Assembly (NCBI GenBank): GCA_030527825.1 | Contig: JAUNAC010000001.1 | Coordinates: 1,472,438-1,536,437 of the forward strand | Length of the DNA: 64,000 nt | Direction: 5' to 3' | From: Lautropia sp. | GTDB taxonomy: Bacteria; Pseudomonadota; Gammaproteobacteria; Burkholderiales; Burkholderiaceae_E | Part shown: positions 44,849 to 53,880 of the stretch, piece by piece | Layout of the letters: every line of letters begins with the position of its first letter | Position numbering within the stretch: the first letter of the stretch is position 1 | The notes under the pieces: model-generated | The model's input: only the letters and a program-made list of their open reading frames with translations | What the model was told of the DNA's origin: nothing | Databases searched by the model: none | Program-made: the position numbers and the translations under genes

Positions 44849-46073
44849 GCGGGTCGGTGGCGTTTTCGGGCTGGTTCGCGCCAGGAACGCCACGGGCCTG
44901 CCGGGTAAATGTCACCAGCTGGCTGGCCAGATCGGACAGTTGACCGGCGGCATCTGCCTGGTGCTGCGCCAGTTGCGTGGCGTTCGCATGGTCCTGCAGC
45001 CAGGCAGGTATGGCCTGGATGCTGCTGCCGGGGGCACTGTTCCAGGCACGCATGGCCTGTTGCCAGGGTAGCAAGGCGGTGTCTGCCGGCAGCCAGGTGG
45101 CGGCCCGGTTCAGAAATGCGTCCAGCTTGTGCAGGTGGGCCTGTTCCGGTTGCGGATAGGCTTGCCATAGCCAAGGTCTGCCAGCCCACAGGGCCCGAAG
45201 CCATGAGTCTTCACCGCGTACCAGATTCAGGTCGCAGCTCCACAGCAGGTGATCGAATTCCGCCTGGGGCAGAAAGGGCAAAAAGCTCAGGCGCAGGCGA
45301 TCGGGGCGGGCCTGTGCCAGCGCCGTCAGCCGGGCTGTCCATGGCTGGGTGGAAGCGCCGGGGATCAGCAGGTGCAGGGGGGGGAGGGACGGCAATGTCA
45401 GCCAGGTTTGCAGCAGTGCCGTGCAGGGCGCTTCGGGATAACAGAGCAGGCAGGCCAGCAGGGAAGGCGTATCAGAGTCAGCCGGCGGTATGCCCTGTGC
45501 CCTCAGCCACTGGTGACGCTGGTTCGGGTCGGCCTGAAAGCTGGCACGCTGTTTCAGCAGATCGCGCTCGCGCAGCAGGCCGCCGCTGGCTGTAGTGAAG
45601 CCCGGGTAAAAAAAGTATTCGGTCAGGCCGTCGGGCTGCAGGCTCGGCAGGCCGTGACTGCCAGATATCCAGTCTTCCGCGCTGAGATAGTCAAGCTGTA
45701 TCAGCAACGGAACGTCAAGCGGCGAGGCAGCGGTCTGGCGGATGAGACGCAGCCTGGCACGGGCTGAGGCCGGCAGTCGCACCTGAAAGCCGCAGATAAT
45801 GACATCGGCCCCCTGCTCCAGGGGGGCGTCATCGGATAGTGGGTGCACGGTGGGGGCGCCGGGAGCCTGTGGTGTGGGCCGTGTGGCCGTCGGGGCCAGG
45901 TGTTCCAGAATGTCGAGGCGATCAATGAAGAAATGCACCTCAAACCCATATTCCTGTCCTAGTTGCTGGGCCAGTCGCCACAATACGCCGGCGTCGCCAA
46001 AGTTGTCGATGACCTGGCACAGGATGTGCCAGCGCGGTGGGCAGGCAGAGATGACGGGGGCGGCAGGGCACAT
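44844..46073 (-). CDS. earP: EF-P arginine rhamnosyltransferase EarP
   Basis: Inverting glycosyltransferase (GT-B-like, DUF2331) that uses dTDP-L-rhamnose to modify Arg32 of EF-P. 409 residues. The conserved N-terminal motif CQVIDNFGDAGVLWRLAQQL contains two Asp (D23, D27) at positions required for catalysis in characterised homologues. The C-terminal nucleotide-sugar region has CDLNLVRGEDSWLRALWAGR, including the conserved Glu. The direct earP-efp order with a 39-base gap matches other betaproteobacteria. The dTDP-rhamnose genes are outside the window. Confidence 0.95.
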   Translation of the reverse strand: MCPAAPVISACPPRWHILCQVIDNFGDAGVLWRLAQQLGQEYGFEVHFFIDRLDILEHLAPTATRPTPQAPGAPTVHPLSDDAPLEQGADVIICGFQVRLPASARARLRLIRQTAASPLDVPLLIQLDYLSAEDWISGSHGLPSLQPDGLTEYFFYPGFTTASGGLLRERDLLKQRASFQADPNQRHQWLRAQGIPPADSDTPSLLACLLCYPEAPCTALLQTWLTLPSLPPLHLLIPGASTQPWTARLTALAQARPDRLRLSFLPFLPQAEFDHLLWSCDLNLVRGEDSWLRALWAGRPWLWQAYPQPEQAHLHKLDAFLNRAATWLPADTALLPWQQAMRAWNSAPGSSIQAIPAWLQDHANATQLAQHQADAAGQLSDLASQLVTFTRQARGVPGANQPENATDPL

Positions 46074-46097
46074 GGTGCGGCGGACGGCAGGAAAATG

Positions 46098-46547
46098 TCA
46101 GCAGGCCGGGCCGGCCGGGGTGGGCGCTGACAGAGACTGTTGCTGCATCTGCGTGACGGTCCCGATGTGCAGGCCAAAGCGGCGCAGGGCGAAGCGGCGG
46201 GCTGCGAGTAGTGCCCGATCCTTGGAAAGAAGCCAGTCTGCCCGGTGTGCGACGGCCAGATCAAGAAACTTGCGGTCGTCCGGGTCACGGCAACTGAGGT
46301 TACAGGGCGGCGGCGGCGGCAGTGTCTGTGTCAGGATTTCATAGCGGGATAGAGCAATCCCCTGGCGGCTGCTATCCAGATGGAACTGCGGACGCGCCAG
46401 CACCACGGCCAGCTCGGCCCGCATGGCTGGCGTACACAGCACGGTGTGCTGCCCCTGCTCAAGCGCTTCTCGTAGTGTCCGTATCGAGGGGTCATGAAAG
46501 ACCAGCAGATCGAGCCAGATATTGGTATCGATGACGAGACGGGACAT
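46098..46547 (-). CDS. PIN-domain protein, putative toxin of COG1569 type
   Basis: 149 residues from the ATG at 46547. PIN nuclease acidic residues: D7 in LVIDTNIWLDLLVF, E45 in TPAMRAELAVVLARP, D91 and D97 in RDPDDRKFLDLAVA, and D110 in WLLSKDRALL. It resembles the group annotated as toxin component of toxin-antitoxin systems, but no short antitoxin frame adjoins it: earP ends the operon on one side (46073) and yaaA is divergent. A five-proline run lies at 77-81. RNase activity is inferred from the acidic residues only. Confidence 0.82.
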   Translation of the reverse strand: MSRLVIDTNIWLDLLVFHDPSIRTLREALEQGQHTVLCTPAMRAELAVVLARPQFHLDSSRQGIALSRYEILTQTLPPPPPCNLSCRDPDDRKFLDLAVAHRADWLLSKDRALLAARRFALRRFGLHIGTVTQMQQQSLSAPTPAGPAC

Positions 46548-46634
46548 GGGAGCGCACTGGTTCCGGGAGAGGTGAGTGTAATCGTCAGTGGCCGGTGTTT
46601 TCGCACGATCTGGCGAATGTCTATAAAAACGCTC

Positions 46635-46640
46635 TATAAT
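46635..46640 (+). promoter_or_regulatory. yaaA -10 box, next to the start codon
   Basis: A perfect TATAAT ends eight bases before the yaaA ATG at 46648. No ribosome site lies between, so the transcript may begin at or one base before the ATG. TGGCGA at 46611-46616 is a weak -35 candidate with an 18-base spacer. Confidence 0.5.
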
Positions 46641-46647
46641 AAAGACC

Positions 46648-47451
46648 ATGAAGATAGTTATTTCACCAGCCAAGGCGCTGGACTATAGCACGCCAGCTCC
46701 TGACGTGCCCACCAGTCTGCCGGCCTTCCCGGCAGAAACCCGGGAGCTGGTCGATATCTTGCGGGGCTATGATGAAACAGCCCTGTCCGGGCTCATGTCG
46801 ATCAGTGCAGCGCTGTCGCGTGAAAATGTGCAGCGTTATCAGCGGTTTTCTGAGACTTTTGATAACAGCAACAGCCGTCCCGCCCTGTTTGCCTTCAACG
46901 GCGATGTCTATGACGGCCTGTCTGCCCGGACGCTGTCGATGGATGAGGTGATGCGTGCCAACCAGATGGTGCGCATTCTGTCGGGGCTTTACGGGGTGTT
47001 GCGTCCCTTTGACCTGATGCAGCCGTATCGGCTGGAAATGGGGTCCCGGCTGCCCAATCCGAAGGGCAAGGATCTGTACGTGTTCTGGCGGGATCGCATC
47101 GCCAGCACCTTGAATCGCGCCCTGGCCGACGACCCGCATCCCGTGCTGGTGAACCTGGCGTCGGACGAGTATTTCGGAGCGGTCGATCTGAAGCAGCTTG
47201 CCTATCCGGTGTTGAAGATCGCCTTCGAGGAATGGCGGGATGATCCAAAGTTGCCCGAAGGAGGCAAGTGGAAAGTCATTTCCTTCAACGCCAAGCGGGC
47301 GCGGGGCATGATGGTGCGTTATGCCATCGAGCAGGACGCCCGTTCACCGGATGTACTGCGCGGGTTTGATCGCGAGGGCTATGCACTGGATGCGGCCGCC
47401 TCCACCGAGGATCGCTGGGTGTTCCGGCGGCGCGACTGGCCACCGGCCTGA
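46648..47451 (+). CDS. yaaA: Peroxide-stress protein YaaA (DUF328)
   Basis: DNA-binding protein that in E. coli limits free iron and oxidative DNA damage under peroxide stress. 267 residues. Family-typical segments are MKIVISPAKALDYSTPAP, ALFAFNGDVYDGLSARTLS, ILSGLYGVLRPFDLMQPYRL, EMGSRLPNPKGKDLYVFW and VISFNAKRARGMMVRYAIEQ. The promoter lies immediately upstream without ribosome site. The gene is divergent from the PIN-domain gene. Confidence 0.95.
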   Translation: MKIVISPAKALDYSTPAPDVPTSLPAFPAETRELVDILRGYDETALSGLMSISAALSRENVQRYQRFSETFDNSNSRPALFAFNGDVYDGLSARTLSMDEVMRANQMVRILSGLYGVLRPFDLMQPYRLEMGSRLPNPKGKDLYVFWRDRIASTLNRALADDPHPVLVNLASDEYFGAVDLKQLAYPVLKIAFEEWRDDPKLPEGGKWKVISFNAKRARGMMVRYAIEQDARSPDVLRGFDREGYALDAAASTEDRWVFRRRDWPPA

Positions 47452-47492
47452 ACGGGCGGATGGCCAGTGGGGCGAGTCGGTCTGCCTACTGC

Positions 47493-48230
47493 CTATTGCA
47501 GCAGCAGGTACAGGCCGGCTGCCAGCATGGCGCCCAGAATCGGGCCCAGGCCGGGTACCCAGGCGTAGCTCCAGTCGGGTCGGACATTCAGGGGAAGTAG
47601 CGTCAGAACCAGTCGTGGGCCGAGATCCCGCGCGGGATTGATGGCGTAACCGGTCGTGCTTCCCAGGCTCAGGCCCAGAACCCACACCAGCAGCGTCACG
47701 GGCAGGGCGCCGATGGTGCCCAGACCAATGGGGGTGGCGGTCGTCTGGCCGGGCAGCGTGATGCTGCCATCACCCATGATGTGGAAAATCACGAAGATGA
47801 GCACGAAGGTTGCCAGCGTTTCGCAGAAAAAGTTGTTCGGCAGGTTGCGGATGGCTGGCCCGGTGCAGAAACAGGCTTTTTTGGCACCTTCATCTTCTGT
47901 CGCGGCGAACTGGTCGCGAAAAAACAGCCAGACACACAATGCACCGAGCATGGCCCCCAGGAATTCGCCCAGCAGGTAGGTGGGAACACTGGCCCAGGGG
48001 GTTTTGTGCGCCAGCGCCAGTCCCAGCGTGACGGCTGGATTCAGGTGGGCGCCGCTGACCGGGCCGGCGACAGTGACCCCGACGAAGACAGCAAAGCCCC
48101 ATGCTGCGGTGATGACGATCCAGCCCGAACCGCTGGCATGGGTATTTTTCAGCGAGCAGCTCGCCACGACGCCATTGCCCAGCAGAATCATCAGGGCGGT
48201 GCCGATGATTTCGGCTGTCAGAATATTCAT
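47493..48230 (-). CDS. glpF: Glycerol uptake facilitator (aquaglyceroporin)
   Basis: Inner-membrane channel of the MIP family. 245 residues, six membrane segments and two half-helices. The NPA signatures are HLNPAVTLG and INPARDLGPR; the Asp after the second NPA is the aquaglyceroporin mark that distinguishes glycerol from water-only channels. GGGAGG lies before the ATG. It is 119 bases downstream of glpK on the same strand. Confidence 0.93.
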   Translation of the reverse strand: MNILTAEIIGTALMILLGNGVVASCSLKNTHASGSGWIVITAAWGFAVFVGVTVAGPVSGAHLNPAVTLGLALAHKTPWASVPTYLLGEFLGAMLGALCVWLFFRDQFAATEDEGAKKACFCTGPAIRNLPNNFFCETLATFVLIFVIFHIMGDGSITLPGQTTATPIGLGTIGALPVTLLVWVLGLSLGSTTGYAINPARDLGPRLVLTLLPLNVRPDWSYAWVPGLGPILGAMLAAGLYLLLQ

Positions 48231-48349
48231 GATGCCTCCCCGCTGATCCGGTACTGGCTTGGGGGCAAGTCGTCCAGCAGGAGCACGTCACGCCGGCGGC
48301 GTACGGATAGAAGGCCGGTATGGAGGGATCGGGTGCAGGGACGCACGAT

Positions 48350-49846
48350 TTACTCCTCGATCCAGTTGCGTGCAGCACGCACAGCCTTGTGCCAGTAATG
48401 CAGCATCTCCCGTACCCGTTCCGGTGGCAGCTGGGGTTTGAAGGTTTGCCCCACTTGCCACTGCTGGTGCAGCGTTTTGATGTCGGGCCAGTAGCCGGTG
48501 GCCAGACCGGCGAGGTAGGCGGCACCCAGAGCGGTGGTCTCGATGGTTTTCGGGCGGACGATGTCGAAGGCAAACAGATCTGACTGGGTCTGCATCAGGT
48601 AGTCGCTCTTGCTGGCGCCACCGTCGACGCGCAGCTGTGCCGTTGCCTGGCCGGCGTCCGCTTCCATGGCCTTGACAATATCGTAGACCTGAAAGGCAAT
48701 GCCTTCCAGGGTGGCGCGGGCAATGTGGCCATCGGTGGTGCCACGGGTAATGCCGAGCAGGGCGCCGCGGGCATATTGATCCCAGTAGGGAGCCCCCAGC
48801 CCGGTCAGGGCCGGAACAAAGTACACGCCGCCATTGTCCTCGACCGTCAGGGCGAGGTTGTTGATGTCGGCTGATGTGCGGATCAGTCGGGCGCCGTCCC
48901 GCAGCCACTGGATTGCGGCCCCACCCACAAAGACGCCCCCTTCCAGTGCATAGGTGGTTTTGCCGTCGATTTTCCAGGCAACGGTCGTCAGCAGGTTGTT
49001 AGCGGATTTGACGGGTGTTTCACCCGTGTTCATCAGCAGGAAACAGCCCGTGCCATAGGTATTCTTGAGCATGCCCCGTTCGGTGCAGAGTTGGCCAAAC
49101 AGCGCTGCCTGCTGGTCACCGGCAATGCCGGCGATGGGAATGCTGCATTCGGTATAGCGGGTGGAAGTTTCACCATACACTTCGCTGGAACTTCGGACCT
49201 CAGGCAGCATGCTGCGAGGCACACCGAAGAGGCGGAGCAGCTCGTCATCCCAGTCCAGGCTATGGATGTTGTAGAGCATGGTGCGGCTGGCGTTGCTGGG
49301 GTCGGTGACGTGCACCTTGCCGCGGGTGAAATTCCAGATCAGCCAGGTATCGACGGTGCCGAAGCATAATTCGCCCCGTTCGGCACGTGCGCGTGCGCCT
49401 TCGACATTGTCCAGAATCCATTTCACTTTGGTCGCGGAAAAGTAGGCGTCCAGCACCAGGCCGGTTTTTTCCTGGATGACGGCCTGATGGGCTTCGCGGA
49501 TCTGGTCGCAGTAGCGGGCGGTGCGCCGATCCTGCCAGACGATGGCATTGTGGATCGGCTCGCCCGTGGCGCGGTCCCAGACCAGGGTGGTCTCCCGCTG
49601 GTTGGTGACGCCGATGGCCACAATATCAGCTGCATCCAGGCGGGACTTGGCCAATGCTTCGGTCAGGACAGATACCTGGGATGCCCAGATTTCTTTGCCA
49701 TCGTGCTCGACCCAGCCTGGTTTCGGGAAGTATTGGTTGAAGGGGCGCTGGGCCACCGACACCATCTCGCCCTGGGTATCAAAAATGATGGCGCGTGACG
49801 AGGTTGTCCCCTGATCCAGGGCCATGACGTAGCGCTGCTTACTCAT
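48350..49846 (-). CDS. glpK: Glycerol kinase
   Basis: Phosphorylates glycerol to sn-glycerol 3-phosphate. 498 residues. FGGY family motifs: [62 protein letters not shown], and [23 protein letters not shown] precedes the ATG. The AT-rich promoter region with ATTATTATTAGG lies upstream, and glpF follows. No glpD or glpR is in the window. Confidence 0.97.
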   Translation of the reverse strand: MSKQRYVMALDQGTTSSRAIIFDTQGEMVSVAQRPFNQYFPKPGWVEHDGKEIWASQVSVLTEALAKSRLDAADIVAIGVTNQRETTLVWDRATGEPIHNAIVWQDRRTARYCDQIREAHQAVIQEKTGLVLDAYFSATKVKWILDNVEGARARAERGELCFGTVDTWLIWNFTRGKVHVTDPSNASRTMLYNIHSLDWDDELLRLFGVPRSMLPEVRSSSEVYGETSTRYTECSIPIAGIAGDQQAALFGQLCTERGMLKNTYGTGCFLLMNTGETPVKSANNLLTTVAWKIDGKTTYALEGGVFVGGAAIQWLRDGARLIRTSADINNLALTVEDNGGVYFVPALTGLGAPYWDQYARGALLGITRGTTDGHIARATLEGIAFQVYDIVKAMEADAGQATAQLRVDGGASKSDYLMQTQSDLFAFDIVRPKTIETTALGAAYLAGLATGYWPDIKTLHQQWQVGQTFKPQLPPERVREMLHYWHKAVRAARNWIEE

Positions 49847-49981
49847 GTACTCACTCCAGGTAATTATTATTAGGTGAGCCGATTATCATTTTTTACGGGA
49901 ATTATTTAAATAAAATCCATCTATGGAATAGGGTTGATGGTCTGTCCGGGGGAGCGGCCCCGGACTGGCCCTGCCCGCGGG

Positions 49982-51052
49982 TCAGTCAATGATGATGGGT
50001 TCGGGCTGCAGGTGAATACCGAAGCGTTCGTAGACACTGCTTTGGATACGCCGGGCCAAATGCAGAATGTCCTGGCCACGCGCGTTGCCGTAGTTGACCA
50101 GCACCAGCGCGTGATGAGGAGAGACGCCTGCGTCACCTTCACGGTGGCCCTTCCAGCCGCAGGCATCGATCAGCCAGCCGGCAGACAGCTTGAATAGGGG
50201 GCCGGCATGCTCGGCAGCGATTCCTGTGGACTGGTTGGGTGGGGATTGCGGGGCCGTCGCGTGCCAGGGCAGGTCTGAATCCTGCTGACGAAGGCGTTCC
50301 AGCATTTTTCCATTGACCACGGGGTTATGAAAGAAACTGCCTGCGTTGCCTAATATTCTGGGGTCTGGAAGTTTGCGGCGGCGAATGCTTTCAACGGCCT
50401 CGGCCACCTGCAGGGGGCTGGGGGACGGGACGGCTGCCAGTGCCTGCTCCAGTCCCGCGTAGGCCAGACGGGGTGTGAAGTGGCGGGATAGTTGCAGGCG
50501 TACGCCCAGAATCAACCATGCCTGTCCGGCGGCGGTCTTGAAGAAACTCTGCCGATAGCCGAAGGCGCATTCGGCAGCCAAAAAGCGGCGACGCTGGCCA
50601 CTGTCCAGGTGAATGGCGTCAACCGAGTGGATGCGCTCGCCTGCCTCCACCCCGTAGGCGCCGATATTCTGCCAGGGGGCCGCGCCGACGCGACCGGGAA
50701 TCAGGGCCAGGTTTTCCAGTCCGCTGTAGCCCTGGGCCAGGCTCCAGCGAACCGTATCGTGCCACGGTTCACCTGCCGCCACGTCAATCCATACGTTATC
50801 GGCCTGTTGATCGATGATCTTTTTTCCCCGTGTACGCATGAAGAGAACGGGCTCATCCAGATCGCGGGCCAGCAGCAGGTTGCTGCCACCGCCGATGATG
50901 CGTGGCCGGGCATGGCCTTGCGCCTGCAGTGTCGCCAGCAACTCGTCGACGGCAGCGGTGTCGTACAGTGTGCCGGCCAATCGTGCCGTGGCGCGGATGC
51001 CAAAGGTATTAAAGGGCTGGAGCTGCAACCCGTGCTGAACCGAAAGGGACAT
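49982..51052 (-). CDS. murB: UDP-N-acetylenolpyruvoylglucosamine reductase
   Basis: Flavoenzyme completing UDP-MurNAc synthesis in peptidoglycan biogenesis. 356 residues, type I (E. coli-like) MurB. FAD-binding: FNTFGIRATARLAG, IIGGGSNLLLARDLDEPVLF, IPGRVGAAPWQNIGAYGVE. The catalytic Ser is in GNAGSFFHNPVV and the Glu in LQPEPIII near the end. An insert before GWLIDACGWKG is Pro/Ser-rich and variable. The gene is 63 bases from scpA on the same strand. Confidence 0.96.
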   Translation of the reverse strand: MSLSVQHGLQLQPFNTFGIRATARLAGTLYDTAAVDELLATLQAQGHARPRIIGGGSNLLLARDLDEPVLFMRTRGKKIIDQQADNVWIDVAAGEPWHDTVRWSLAQGYSGLENLALIPGRVGAAPWQNIGAYGVEAGERIHSVDAIHLDSGQRRRFLAAECAFGYRQSFFKTAAGQAWLILGVRLQLSRHFTPRLAYAGLEQALAAVPSPSPLQVAEAVESIRRRKLPDPRILGNAGSFFHNPVVNGKMLERLRQQDSDLPWHATAPQSPPNQSTGIAAEHAGPLFKLSAGWLIDACGWKGHREGDAGVSPHHALVLVNYGNARGQDILHLARRIQSSVYERFGIHLQPEPIIID

Positions 51053-51115
51053 GGCGATAAGGGGCGGGGTGTTCTGGCGCGAGGCGCAGCGGGTACCGAA
51101 GGAAGGGGCAGGGAT

Positions 51116-52027
51116 TCAGTCCGGGGCGAGGATGGTGGCCTCGTCCGGTGATGCATCGACCGGGGCGGGGGGAAGCGAGGCTTTGCTGGGCAGGTAGGAG
51201 AGCCGGACGTAGATCGGCGCAAAGGCTTCGGCCTGGGTGATTTGCAGCAGGCTCTCGCGGGCCAGTTCCAGCATGGCCACAAAGGTGACAACCACGCCGG
51301 CGGTGCCCTGTTCCAGGTCGAAGAGTTCGTGGAATTCAGCAAAGCGCAGGTTCTGCAGCTTGCGCAAAATACCTGACATATGCTCGCGTACGGAGAGGGA
51401 CTCACGCTGCACCTGATGGTGCTGCACCAGCCGGGCGCGGCGCAGCACCTCGGCCCAGGCTGCACGCAGGTCGTCGGTGGATACATCTGGCAGCCGGATC
51501 TCGGCCGTATGGTCCAGATGTACCTCGGCTCGCACAAAGTCCCGGCCGAGTACGGGCAGGGCGTCGATCTGCGCCGCACCATACTTGATGCGCTCGTATT
51601 CCAGCAGGCGACGGGCGAGTTCGGCCCGCGGATCCTCGACTTCTTCACCGCTGTCGGCCTTTTTGACGGGCAACAGCATTCGTGACTTGATGTCGATCAG
51701 CATGGCGGCCATGAGCAGATATTCCGCGGCCAGTTCCAGGTTGCGTGAGCGGATTTCGTCGACATAGGCCAGGTATTGGGCCGTGACCTTGGCCATGGGG
51801 ATGTCAAGGATGTCGAAGTTCTGCTTGCGGATCAGGTAGAGCAGCAGATCCAGCGGCCCCTCGAAGGTGTCGAGCAACACCTCAAGGGCATCCGGTGGGA
51901 TATAGAGATCGTTCGGGATACGGCGCAGCGGTTCGCCATGGATAAGCGCAAGCACCGGCAGATCGGCATCTGTCCCGGTTGTGGGGGCCGGGGGGGCAGC
52001 CTTGCGGCCCCTGTTGGTATCAGGCAT
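51116..52027 (-). CDS. scpA: Segregation and condensation protein A
   Basis: Kleisin subunit of the SMC-ScpAB condensin. 303 residues, longer than typical ScpA by an N-terminal variable region. The family entry LEVLLDTFEGPLDLLLYLI is near 46, then RKQNFDILDIPMAKVTAQYL and ELAAEYLLMAAMLIDIKSRM. The winged-helix C-terminal part is near 200-270. The last ~30 residues are Pro-rich and variable. DUF3460 lies just upstream on the same strand; scpB is not visible. Confidence 0.94.
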   Translation of the reverse strand: MPDTNRGRKAAPPAPTTGTDADLPVLALIHGEPLRRIPNDLYIPPDALEVLLDTFEGPLDLLLYLIRKQNFDILDIPMAKVTAQYLAYVDEIRSRNLELAAEYLLMAAMLIDIKSRMLLPVKKADSGEEVEDPRAELARRLLEYERIKYGAAQIDALPVLGRDFVRAEVHLDHTAEIRLPDVSTDDLRAAWAEVLRRARLVQHHQVQRESLSVREHMSGILRKLQNLRFAEFHELFDLEQGTAGVVVTFVAMLELARESLLQITQAEAFAPIYVRLSYLPSKASLPPAPVDASPDEATILAPD

Positions 52028-52050
52028 GGAAAGGTGCCCCGGGCCCTGGT

Positions 52051-52254
52051 TCAGGGCGCTGTGTTGACGTCGGTCTGGTAAGGATAGGGTTTTTGCATCA
52101 CGCGGGAGGCGTTTTCCTCGGCCCGGCGCTTCAGATCAATGGGCGCCTGATCCCACCAGATGGCCCGGCCGCGCTGCTGTTCGGCTTCCAGGGTGGGATG
52201 CTGGGTTTTCAGTGTGTTGATGAACTTGGTCGCTTCAGAGACGTAGAGAGCCAT
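52051..52254 (-). CDS. DUF3460-family small protein
   Basis: 67 residues from the ATG at 52254 (MALYVSEATKFIN); a longer frame upstream is not family-like. Segments FINTLKTQHPTLEAEQQRGR and AIWWDQAPIDL match DUF3460, a short family restricted to betaproteobacteria and usually located beside scpA, as here (23-base gap). Function unknown. Confidence 0.85.
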   Translation of the reverse strand: MALYVSEATKFINTLKTQHPTLEAEQQRGRAIWWDQAPIDLKRRAEENASRVMQKPYPYQTDVNTAP

Positions 52255-52446
52255 GATGCGAAGATCCGGCAGGATCGCGGAAGGTTGAACGACGGGCCGC
52301 CGGCCTTTGACACGGGCCCTTTTGAGGGGCGGCGTGCGGCGTCGGCACCTCCCGTGATGATAGTACAATTGCCCCTGTTGTCAGCAGGGGTGCAGGGCAA
52401 ACGGCAGTCGTTGGGTGGTTGCCGGAAAAAGCGGGTTGATTTTTTT

Positions 52447-53202
52447 ATGTCTTCCAGGAAGTCGCCAATTGATCGGGAACGGCAGCGTGCCCTGAATGCC
52501 GGCACGGTCGAATCCCGGGTGCTGGCAGAGTGCCTGTCAGTGGATTTTGCCGAACTGATGCGTCATGTCGTACCGGCTGTTGGGACAGCGGGTTTGGATG
52601 CCATGGCCGGGCAGCAGGGCAGCGGCATTCTGTCCCGCATGCACTTTGCTGCCGAGATGTTGCTGCAGACCCTGGGGGCCTCGGGTATCGCCGAACTCGG
52701 ACAGCACCCTTCCGATACGGTGCGGGGATGGGCCTGTTTCATGATAGGTGCACAGCATGGCCGCTCGCTGCAACAGCGGCTGGCTGCTGTACGACCGCTG
52801 GCCGATGACCGGCATTTCGGTGTGAGGGAGTGGGCATGGCTGGCGATCCGGCCCCATTTCGCAGCCGATCTCGACGCGGCGATTGCCCTGCTGGTTCCCT
52901 GGGCGGGCGATCCATCCGAGCGGATCCGACGCTTTGCTTCCGAGTCGATTCGCCCGCGGGGTGTGTGGTGTACGCACCTGGCTGCCCTCAAGCAGGATCC
53001 CGGCCGTGCCCTGCCGGTCATTGAGCCGCTGCGCGGTGACCCTGCGCGCTATGTGCAGGATTCTGTGGCTAACTGGCTCAATGATGCTGCCAAGAGCCAG
53101 CCGGACTGGGTTCGTGCGTGTTGCGCACGCTGGCAGTCCGAGCGGCCGGAGGATGTGAACACCCAGCGCATCATCCGGCGGGGGTGCCGGTCGCTGGTAT
53201 AA
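52447..53202 (+). CDS. AlkC/AlkD-like HEAT-repeat DNA alkylation repair protein
   Basis: 251 residues from the ATG at 52447; the longer open frame to 51979 overlaps DUF3460 and is rejected. The helical repeats with DTVRGWACFMIGAQHGRSLQ, DDRHFGVREWAWLAIRPHFA, RRFASESIRPRGVWCTHLA and ARYVQDSVANWLNDAAKSQP match the COG4335 group related to the 3-methyladenine DNA glycosylase AlkC. The conserved Trp/Asp/Arg-rich surface fits DNA backbone binding. A closer look at the catalytic pocket would be needed to confirm activity. It stands alone, divergent from DUF3460. Confidence 0.82.
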   Translation: MSSRKSPIDRERQRALNAGTVESRVLAECLSVDFAELMRHVVPAVGTAGLDAMAGQQGSGILSRMHFAAEMLLQTLGASGIAELGQHPSDTVRGWACFMIGAQHGRSLQQRLAAVRPLADDRHFGVREWAWLAIRPHFAADLDAAIALLVPWAGDPSERIRRFASESIRPRGVWCTHLAALKQDPGRALPVIEPLRGDPARYVQDSVANWLNDAAKSQPDWVRACCARWQSERPEDVNTQRIIRRGCRSLV

Positions 53203-53228
53203 GGGGCCGGGGCAGAAGGGCCTCTGGG

Positions 53229-53699
53229 TCAGCCCTGATGACCGAACCAGCGTTCGCCGAACATGAAGAGTGACAGGCCACCGATCATGATGGCCAGTCC
53301 TACCAGTTTGTACCAGTGTACCGGGCGGGCCGGCATGTGCAGCAGACCGAAGGTGTCGATGGCCAGGGCAGTGCACAGCTGACCAAGGAGCACCAGAAAC
53401 ATGGTGTTGGCGATGCCGATGCGGGGGGCCAGCAGAACCATCCCCGTGACAAAGAAAGCGCCGAATGGGCCGCCCGTCCAGTGCCACCAGGGCTGTTGGC
53501 CCAGATTGCTGCCAAGTATTTTCCAGTCTGCCTGAAAGAGCGCGATCGCCAGCAGAATCAGGGTGCCAAGGGTGAATGAGATCAGGGCGGCGAGCAGTGG
53601 CTGGTTGCCGATTCCGGCGCTCAGTCGTGCATTGACGGCGGCCTGTGTTGCGAGACCCACTCCCGCCAGCAAGGCGACCAGGGTATTCAAGAGCGTCAT
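53229..53699 (-). CDS. YdcZ/DUF606-type DMT-family transporter
   Basis: 156 residues with five predicted membrane helices, the size of YdcZ-type half-length DMT proteins. The pattern LLNTLVALLAGVGLATQAAV, NARLSAGIGNQPLLAALISF, GGPFGAFFVTGMVLLAPRIG and KLVGLAIMIGGLSLFMFGER is characteristic. Substrate unknown. It converges on the AlkC-like gene. Confidence 0.88.
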   Translation of the reverse strand: MTLLNTLVALLAGVGLATQAAVNARLSAGIGNQPLLAALISFTLGTLILLAIALFQADWKILGSNLGQQPWWHWTGGPFGAFFVTGMVLLAPRIGIANTMFLVLLGQLCTALAIDTFGLLHMPARPVHWYKLVGLAIMIGGLSLFMFGERWFGHQG

Positions 53700-53880
53700 A
53701 TCTTAGTGTCCTTGGGTTCCTCTTTCCATTTGGGGTATGAGATATTGTAGCGAACCGGGATGGCTGCCCCGGGAGGCGGCAGTCTGCGTCGTGCAGTAGC
53801 TCTGGTTGATGAATGGGGGCTGCAGGGGAGGCGCCTGATTAGGTATGCTTGCACCTTTGAGAATGACAGGGAACACAGTG

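Noticed and set aside
52537..53487. Open frame of 316 codons on the minus strand across the AlkC-like gene
   Set aside because: Shadow of the AlkC-like gene in GC-rich DNA; no recognisable domain.
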